From Cristatella mucedo (taxonomy: Eukaryota; Bryozoa; Phylactolaemata; Cristatellidae): 64,000 nt of DNA. Both the position numbers and the translations under genes were made by a program. The stretch spans positions 449,001 through 513,000 of the forward strand of contig WPIO01000015.1 of assembly GCA_009760855.2 (NCBI GenBank). The letters are read 5' to 3'. Shown in pieces: positions 57,953 through 64,000 of the stretch; within the stretch, counting starts at the first letter, position 1, and each line of letters opens with the position of its first letter. The notes under the pieces were generated by a model. That model was not told the DNA's origin. It searched no databases and saw nothing but the letters and a program-made list of their open reading frames with translations.

Positions 57953-58870
57953 TCATCCATTGCCAGCTTTAGCGAGCAGGTTCGTGGAGCGCGGCCGTTT
58001 TGCAGTTATGAGGCGTTGATACCTAGGTCGGGTGTGCCCAGTCCAGCAGCGTAGTCCTGAATGGTCGCTGAACGTGGTGACGATATCTGCTAAGGCTTTT
58101 CTGCCTCCGTCGTGGTATAGGTAGCTATGAGCCCAGCGCTTCATTGGCTCCCATAGCATGGGCGTTGACTGAATGCCCTTTCCTTTTCTGCAATAACATT
58201 TTCTAGAGCACAGCCGGCTCTTACAATGCTGTCCACATCGGTTCGTATGCAATGCGTTCCACTGCAAAAGACGAAATCGGCTTGCCAGCACACCAAATGG
58301 ATGTTCTACTGACCGCCCAGCACGACTAAATCTGCTGTGGTGGGCTCTCTGGTCATAACACAGAGCTCTTTTCCTGTACCTACCCAGAATATATTTCCGT
58401 TTTGGGATGTGCTCGCGGTGTCCGCAACAACGAAGCGACGTCTAGTCTTCCCACGCTGCTGGCACAATCAGGCTCCTGTCCTCCTCTAAGCCAGTAGCCA
58501 ATGAGCTGCTTCAAATAAAAATGCCTTCGTCGCTGCATCCTGCCATTTCCGCCAACGTCCGAATAAAAAAGCCAACTTGGCATCAATGGTGGCTAGTAGA
58601 ACTATGCGTCATGACTGTTGAAGTACTGTACAAGCCGTTACGAGGCGGTTTATACATTGTGGCACGCCTCCCGAACAGTGCATCCCAGGTAGATAGGGAT
58701 TTCCCATCCCTGACAATGATTTGGGAATGCCTACCTCGGTGGCTGACGAAAGATCTAAGTAGCTCTCTGGTTTTGTCTAAGCTGAACTACAGTCGCTCGA
58801 GTGCAGTTCTGAAGATTCTACTTCTTAGTGAATTCAGCGGCCACTGCTTCCCAAACAGTTGCAGAACTCG
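57953..58870 (-). pseudogene. PIF/Harbinger-type transposase remnant
   Basis: Read on the minus strand across several frames: DVGGNGRM (about 58545-58560), then HSRFSRAGRSVEHPFGVLAS RFRLLQ (about 58355 down to 58270). These correspond to the D-V-G-x-x-G-x-x-S-D-G-G and R-x-S-R-A-R-R-V-V-E-N-x-F-G-I-L-A-x-R-F-R blocks of Harbinger DDE transposases. The segment between them, with the second catalytic Asp, appears deleted, and several frameshifts are present. Non-functional. Confidence 0.7.
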
Positions 58871-58979
58871 CTACCGTAAAAACAAACGGTGAAAGTGGGA
58901 AATTGTAGGGCGATTCACTAAAACTTTTGTCTATTACAAAGAGTTGTATGATCGCAGAGAGCCGTTCTCTTTCGATAAT

Positions 58980-59120
58980 ACATAGGGCCGTGATAGCCCA
59001 CATGTGCTCGGTCTTCTCGACCGAGCACCTGTGGGTTCGATTTGTGCAGTGGATGATTTGAGGCATCTTTTAAACCGATGCCTCCATCAGCAAACGCGGG
59101 CGAGAAATTAATAATTAGTG
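58980..59120 (+). mobile_element. tRNA-derived SINE (diverged)
   Basis: GGGCCGTGATAGCCCACATG (A box), TCGGTCTTCTCGACCGAGCA, GTGGGTTCGATTTGTGCAGT (B box), then GAGGCATCTTTTAAACCGAT. Related to the head at 54593 but not to the SINE-2 body. Confidence 0.65.
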
Positions 59121-59492
59121 TTCCTCTGCCAGTAATTGCAGGCCTCTCCGGTATTCGCTGACAAGCTCCTTCTTTTAGGCCTTCGCATGCATCAAGAACT
59201 TGTCTTCTCGTCAACCAAGGCCACAGCTGGACTGACTTAGTGAGATAAGCGCTATATCCGTGAAACGTATCTCGTATTGAACGCCGTCTCTCAACTTTTA
59301 TCTACGTTTCGTTTCCTCTTCCTTTTCGTATAGGCTTTTTTTAATTATTTCGATGAGAGATGGCGTGCTAATGCCTCTAATGTCGGTGCAGGATATTCCA
59401 TGTTCCCATTGTTCTGAAAGGCTTGAAACTGCTGAAGGACTATCTACCTCCTCCACAAGAGCATGACTTACGTCACCCACGGATACTCATGA

Positions 59493-59635
59493 CGTGCTGG
59501 TTTGGCCCAGTGGTTAAGGTGCTCGCCCCGACCAAGATCTGGCCAAGGTCGTGGGCTCGAGCCCCGCGTCATATGTGAAGCGCCTGAATAGAGATTTAGC
59601 TGTCTTACGGCGCCGTACAAACGAATTTTACACGT
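59493..59635 (+). mobile_element. SINE-3, best copy: tRNA head with LINE-like tail
   Basis: The A box TGGCCCAGTGG (59503-59513) and B box GGGCTCGAGCCCC (59553-59565) are followed directly by the tail GTGAAGCGCCTGAATAGAGA, TTTAGCTGTCTTACGGCGCC and GTACAAACGAATTTTAC. The tail has the same AGCGCC...GAGA...TCT...GGCGC hairpin layout as the LINE-A 3' end. Confidence 0.85.
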
Positions 59636-59848
59636 AAGACCAGGTGGAAGCGTTGCCCACCTATAATGAGGCGAGCGCCTGACAAGCGACGTTTGACCGT
59701 GTGCGGATTGAAGGCTTTCGAAAACCAATCATTTTGGAGCGACCAGTAATATGAACGATTGACAGTATCGCCACAAGCACAAGGATCGGCGTTCTAATGA
59801 GGTCACGACCTAGGGGTGGAGCCGGCAGCTTGGGGGAGGGGGATGGGT

Positions 59849-59960
59849 GGGGTGGAGGCTCGAGATACATATCTCCGAGGTTTTAGACCGAGTTCACCAG
59901 GAGGGGTGGAGGTTCGAGATATATAGTTCCGAGGTTTTAGACAGCGTTCGGCAGCTGGCG
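59849..59960. repeat. Two-unit tandem repeat, 54-bp period
   Basis: Unit 1 (59849-59902) and unit 2 (59903-59956) share GGGGTGGAGG, TTCGAGATA and CCGAGGTTTTAGAC. About 80 percent identical by eye. Confidence 0.85.
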
Positions 59961-60478
59961 AGCAGCAACAGACGTCGGCTCGATGCTCCAACGACAGCTC
60001 CAGCTACGCGGACAGGAGCCCACGTGAGGCACTCGGATTGACTTAGCAACCGCAGACCTCTCGAGCGGCCCGCCGGTAGAGCCGACAGGCCTTCGACTGA
60101 GGACGCCGATTCCAGTGACCTAGAACGGAGGCAGGTGCGTCTATTTTTTCAGGCTTGGTCGGTGACTTTAAGAATCCTCCCGGGACTAATTTGCCAGCGT
60201 TGCGAAGACTCTAACTACTCTCCTTTCAATGACTGCGCTGCTCGGTCGACTGTGTAGGAAGTCGTCTGCGCCGGAGGCTTTACTGGTTTTCGCGAGTGCC
60301 GAGTCAGTCGGATAAGATGGTGCGTGCCACCGGCCGAGCGGCGGCAGCGGTTCGTCGAGACACTCGATATTAGCTTTGAACGACGGTGCAAATTGCCACG
60401 AGCTGCTAAGACCTCCCCGCCGGCCGGCATTGAGCTGGGGGTAGTCCCGCGCCGTCTGCTTCTAAAGATAAAAAGGGT

Positions 60479-60547
60479 TAGCTGATTTAGCGGCCTCGTC
60501 TACTTAGCGACAGAAAAGCGCTAGCGGCTATCGCCACCGCTTGCTCG
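60479..60547 (-). mobile_element. SINE-2 3' fragment
   Basis: AGCTGATTTAGCGGCCTCGT, TTAGCGACAGAAAAGCGCTA and GCGGCTATCGCCACCGCTTG. The head is absent. Confidence 0.75.
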
Positions 60548-60930
60548 CATTGGGCAAGGTCATCTCTACGTACAGGCGGCAAAGCACGCCGGTGAAGGTG
60601 CTTGCCCGAGGCTTTCGCGGGTGCTGATTCGGTGCCTCTGCTCATTGGCAAGTAAACGCGCGACGAATCTGCCAGGTTATGGCAGCTATCAGCGATTATT
60701 AGCGGTTCCTAAACTAGCAGTTCGACGCTGCCCCTTGTTCTCCGACCCTTCGCCAGAACGTATTATCGAAATGCAGGCATGCTCAATGGTCCTGCGATCT
60801 GCGGCCTTCTCAAGGGCACCCCCATTGTTATGAAACAGAACGGCCACGACTACTATGATGGCCGCGATACCGCCGTCGACGAGGCGTGGCCGCTGTGAGC
60901 TATTGCTAACCTCACCGGCGCCTGTCAGTG

Positions 60931-61160
60931 GTCGCCAGCTCTCGGACGCGATCCGGTAGGGTCGAACCGTGACGGTTCAGAAAGCTGGTCGACGGAGAGT
61001 GGTCGCTGTATGGAAGATGAAAGTAAAAGTAAAGGTAAAGGTCCTCGACTCATCTTGCAATAGTCGCCAGCTCCCGGACGATTAGGCAACACAACGGCTC
61101 AGAATGCTGGTCGACGGAGAGCGGACGCTTCGGAGGATAAAGTAAAAGAAAAATTAAAGG
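60931..61160. repeat. Tandem duplication, ~132-bp spacing
   Basis: Units at 60931-61040 and 61063-61160 share GTCGCCAGCT, GGACG, CGGTTCAG/CGGCTCAG, GCTGGTCGACGGAGAG, and an A/G-rich AAAGTAAAAG tract. The second unit has small deletions. Confidence 0.8.
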
Positions 61161-61325
61161 GCTGCTGATTGGACAGCCTCATTTACATAATCACGCAGGA
61201 GCCTTAGAGGCAGTTACCCATCTTGTAATCGGCAAGCAATAAAGGTCTGCTTGCTGTACGACTCGAATCCAAAATTTAGGTCGTGAACCGAGAGCACTTA
61301 ACCACAGGGCTAAGTCAGAGGAAAC
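61152..61325 (-). mobile_element. Diverged SINE-2-like copy
   Basis: GGGCTGCTGATTGGACAGCC, CAATAAAGGTCTGC, the reverse B box CGACTCGAATCC (about 61259-61270), AGGTCGTGAACCGAGAGCAC and ACAGGGCTAAGTC. Confidence 0.65.
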
Positions 61326-61469
61326 GGCGACCTCTCGACGAAAGGTGTATTGGTTGATGAACTCCAAGCCGTCGACAACTACCTGCCTTTGACAACTACC
61401 CGCAGTTCCTTTTCCAAATGCGTCCAGCTCGGTTTCCACCGACGTGATTACTCGTGACGACCACTCAAC

Positions 61470-61560
61470 CGGTCATGGGAGAGAATGGCAGAGCCAGGGC
61501 AGGGGGGGCACCTGGGCCGCCCCCTATTCCTACGCCCCCCCCCCGACAGTGACCAAATAT
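61470..61560. repeat. G/C-run block resembling transposon ends
   Basis: TGGCAGAGCCAGGGCAGGGG and CGCCCCCCCCCCGAC form an imperfect inverted pair of homopolymer runs. Many invertebrate DNA elements end in GGCGGAGCCAGG plus a G run, so this is a possible MITE. Low certainty. Confidence 0.35.
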
Positions 61561-61649
61561 TGCCGTATTTCCACTTGGGCAAACGTCCCGAGGTCTTGTC
61601 GAACAAACAGTATGATTTTGCGATATAGTATTTTTAATTGGGAGGTCGA

Positions 61650-62580
61650 GCCTTGCTTTCATGAAAATCTTGCCAGTCTTGCGAGTCACCGGCATAGGTC
61701 TTGCGACCTTAGCTGAAAATTTCGGCTGTGTCACTGCTTGGAGAGTATGCGTCTCCTGAAGGTGACTCAATCTTGCTCGATCGCCATGCCGCTGTTTGGT
61801 TAAATATATTGCTGGTAATGCTGCAAAGTTTCGATCGTGATCTCGTGTTGCCTCCCGCAATGTGTCATCTCGTCTTAACACCTAGATGTCATCTGCCAAA
61901 CAGACCAATCCATCCAGATCAACAGCATCGTACAGTACATTTTCAAAATATCGCTGCTCACCTTCAGACCTAATGGCAGGCGTGCCCAGCGAAATCTGTA
62001 CGTGTGTGCGAATTGTGGTCACTTTGCTCAATCTATTATCTAATTGCACGTGCTAGAATACCTCTTTGACATCTACCTTGGTTAATACCCTTGCTCTTTT
62101 GAGTTTTAGACAGCACGCAGTCCAATGTCGGTAGCTAGTAATGCTGTCACTTAAGTGCCACATTTTGTATTTGGGGGTCAATACAGTTTCGCCGTTTACA
62201 ATTGCAAATCAATATGCTGGCCGTCTGACTGACCCATTTTAACGGCTCCACAGGGAATAAAAGGCCTCGTGGGACCGACGCCTGCAATTCTTGTTCGATC
62301 ACATGTTGGCGAGCAAAGGGTAACCGACGGCAATGTAGGACTTTTGGACTATGTGCTTGATCGGTATACTATCAGATTACACCCAGATCGCCAAGGTCGG
62401 AGTTCTCAGTTGCCTCTAGTTTTAGATAAAAAGGGTGTAGGTGTGCGGTCACCAGCCCCAGGGCTTGCATAGCTCGTCTGTCAAGCAGGCTCGTGAATCC
62501 GTTGGAGACAATGATGACCGGTGCAACAGTAATTGCCTTAGGGTCGCCGGTCACAGCAAGATCGGCTGTTCCGAATGGAG
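61650..62580 (-). pseudogene. Ty3/gypsy pol remnant (protease to reverse transcriptase)
   Basis: Minus-strand reading with frameshifts gives a protease-end segment SNGFTSLLDRRAMQALGLV (about 62520), then RT words TLDCVLSK and VLTKVDVKE (about 62100), and VCLADDI (about 61880; the YxDD-box region, here LADD). REATRDHDRNFAAL (about 61800) follows. The order is that of Ty3/gypsy elements. Stops interrupt it, and LTRs and integrase were not found in the window. Dead copy. Confidence 0.75.
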
Positions 62581-62699
62581 CAATGGAGCCGCAGTCCTAA
62601 TGTGTTGAGATTTGCTGTTTATCAGCGATCTGGTGTCCAAGAACAAGCCGGCACTTCATTGTTCTGCCTTAAACTCCATTGTTGATCTACAAGAATAGG

Positions 62700-63049
62700 T
62701 CATTGTCGAGCTAGAAGAATACGTCTGATCAATAACCACTGCCAGGGGTGGAGTTCGAGTCATCACCATGCATTTACTGAAAACATGTACATCGCGTCCT
62801 CTCCGTCCAAAGCAGCGTCGTTACCTCCCTGTACTTAGTCTAGATTAACTAGGCTCCGACGAATTTCACGGTGTCAACCGCTGCATTTGTGGCAGCCACG
62901 TCCATGGACAGGGCAATTGACTCTTGATGCTTTGTATCTCTGGCCGAGATTTCTGTCGGGTCTTTCTGACATCGATCCTGTCCGGAGCAAAGGCTACACC
63001 CATGCGGACACTTGAAAGAAAACTTAGGAATGCCAGGGTCTTTTTTCGA
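62700..63049. other. Unassigned DNA left of a LINE-A copy
   Basis: No motif recognised. The 90-codon minus frame 62849-63121 runs into the LINE 3' UTR and is not a gene. Confidence 0.3.
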
Positions 63050-63255
63050 CACTGTGCATGCTGCCACTAACCACATTCGCATGCTGACCCTGTGCATGTC
63101 ACCCCTAACCATATTATTCATTTTGTTTGTTTTACAAGCATGATTTTACTTACCATTCGATTGCATTTCCCTTTGCAGCAAATGTAAAGCGCCTTAAAGA
63201 GATTAAGTTCTCTGAGGGCGCTTTATCAAGTACATTATTATTATTATTATTATTA
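63050..63255 (+). mobile_element. LINE-A 3' UTR and tail with (ATT)n
   Basis: CACTGTGCATGCTGCCACTA, GCATGCTGACCCTGTGCATG, near-consensus hairpin tail, then seven ATT units. 5'-truncated within the first 3' UTR repeat. Confidence 0.9.
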
Positions 63256-63324
63256 AAGTAGATCACCTTCGGGATGGTGGTGCACCGCAGAGGAGCATGA
63301 GCATATTCTCCTCCACTCGCTCAA

Positions 63325-63352
63325 GGGCGCCGGATCTCGGGGGGGGGGGGGG
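63325..63352. repeat. Poly-G tract with flanking GCC/GCGCC words
   Basis: GGCGCCGGATCTC followed by a 12-13-nt G run and GCGCGAGCC. With AACGCCACTGC at about 63400 it resembles a transposon end bounding the next LINE-A piece. Confidence 0.6.
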
Positions 63353-63414
63353 CGCGAGCCATATGGGTGGTTCACCCCGGTAGCGAAGTATCCTAGGAAC
63401 GCCACTGCTTCGGA

Positions 63415-63866
63415 CGACCACATCTGCTCTACAATCAAGTCTGCCTACTTTCAGGTACATAACATTGCTAAAATTCGGGCTTCTTTAGATAAGGATACCC
63501 CGTCTAAGTTGGTCCATGCGTTTGTGACATCTTGTCTTGACCTCTGTAACTCACTGCTTGCTGGCCAACCGGAGTGTGCAATCAGGCGCTTAGAGCTGGT
63601 GCAAACTCTGCAGCTAGGCTTGCCGGTCGCAAGCGTCGCAGTTTCCACATCACACCACCTCTAGCCGACCAGCACTGGCTCCCAGTCAAGCAACGAATTG
63701 ACTTCAAGGTTTTGTCGCTCACTTTTAGGTCACTTCATTCTTTGGCTTCAGCCTATCTCTCAGATCTACTCCCCCACCAGGCCAAGTTTTAAACCACCAT
63801 CTTTTCGGAATCCAACAGTTCACCAATATCTCGTACAAACCTAAAATCCTTTATAGACCGTGCTTA
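63415..63866 (+). mobile_element. LINE-A RT C-terminal fragment
   Basis: It starts in DDHICSTIKSAYFQV-type sequence and runs through [17 protein letters not shown]-type, AARLAGRKRRSFHITPPLAD and [20 protein letters not shown]. It ends abruptly at about 63866 before [10 protein letters not shown], against unrelated GC-rich DNA (63867-64000). Confidence 0.85.
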
Positions 63867-64000
63867 TGTAACCGCGCAGGGAAGGTCGTTCCCCCAGTTC
63901 TCTGCCGGTGGACTGTGCGATGCAGCGCTACGGAGCGGTTAAAACACAGGCGGCCGCAACTGGGTGCCGAAAGCAACAGTTAATTGTGGGCCTGTTAGTA

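Overview
This is animal nuclear DNA (Metazoa, most likely an invertebrate; the sequence does not settle the phylum). Genes are sparse and split by introns. The only host protein-coding gene I can identify is TSR1, the 40S ribosome-maturation factor. It lies on the minus strand from its start codon at 42999 down to at least 5113. I located 17 exons with GT-AG borders. They give about 727 codons, and the roughly 80-100 C-terminal residues usual for TSR1 are missing, presumably left of the window or in an exon I could not recognise. All phases fit except between exons 6 and 7, where a micro-exon seems to be missing.

Most of the rest is degraded mobile DNA. The dominant family (called LINE-A here) is an L2/CR1-like non-LTR retrotransposon. 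It has a tandemly repeated 3' UTR, a hairpin-forming tail and an (ATT)n terminus, and occurs in more than 20 copies, nearly all truncated at the 5' end. The longest copy (51050-53560) still shows endonuclease and reverse-transcriptase traces. A second LINE family (LINE-C), a fragment of a third (LINE-B), and other reverse-transcriptase fragments are present. There are two main groups of tRNA-headed SINEs. One (SINE-2) has a long body ending in a conserved block; the other (SINE-3) ends in a tail that mimics the LINE tail. A tRNA-Glu(CTC)-like gene abuts one SINE.

Layout: 1-5100, old LINE pieces and unassigned DNA. 5113-42999, TSR1 exons within introns full of LINE and SINE copies on both strands. 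43000-43640, TSR1 upstream region. 43650-46130, three LINE fragments in a row on the minus strand. 46140-50840, unassigned DNA, partly CpG-rich, with a long (CT)n tract. 50851-55470, SINE, long LINE-A copy, hairpin, more LINE/SINE pieces. 55480-62800, GC- and CpG-richer DNA with a pogo/Tigger-like end, a PIF/Harbinger transposase remnant, tandem duplications and a Ty3/gypsy pol remnant. 63050-63866, two further LINE-A pieces.

I see no CRISPR array, operon, bacterial gene or rRNA. The most notable points are a likely recursive-splicing exon in TSR1 (exon 2), the SINE tail that copies the LINE tail, and a near-perfect 19-bp hairpin at 53877-53924.
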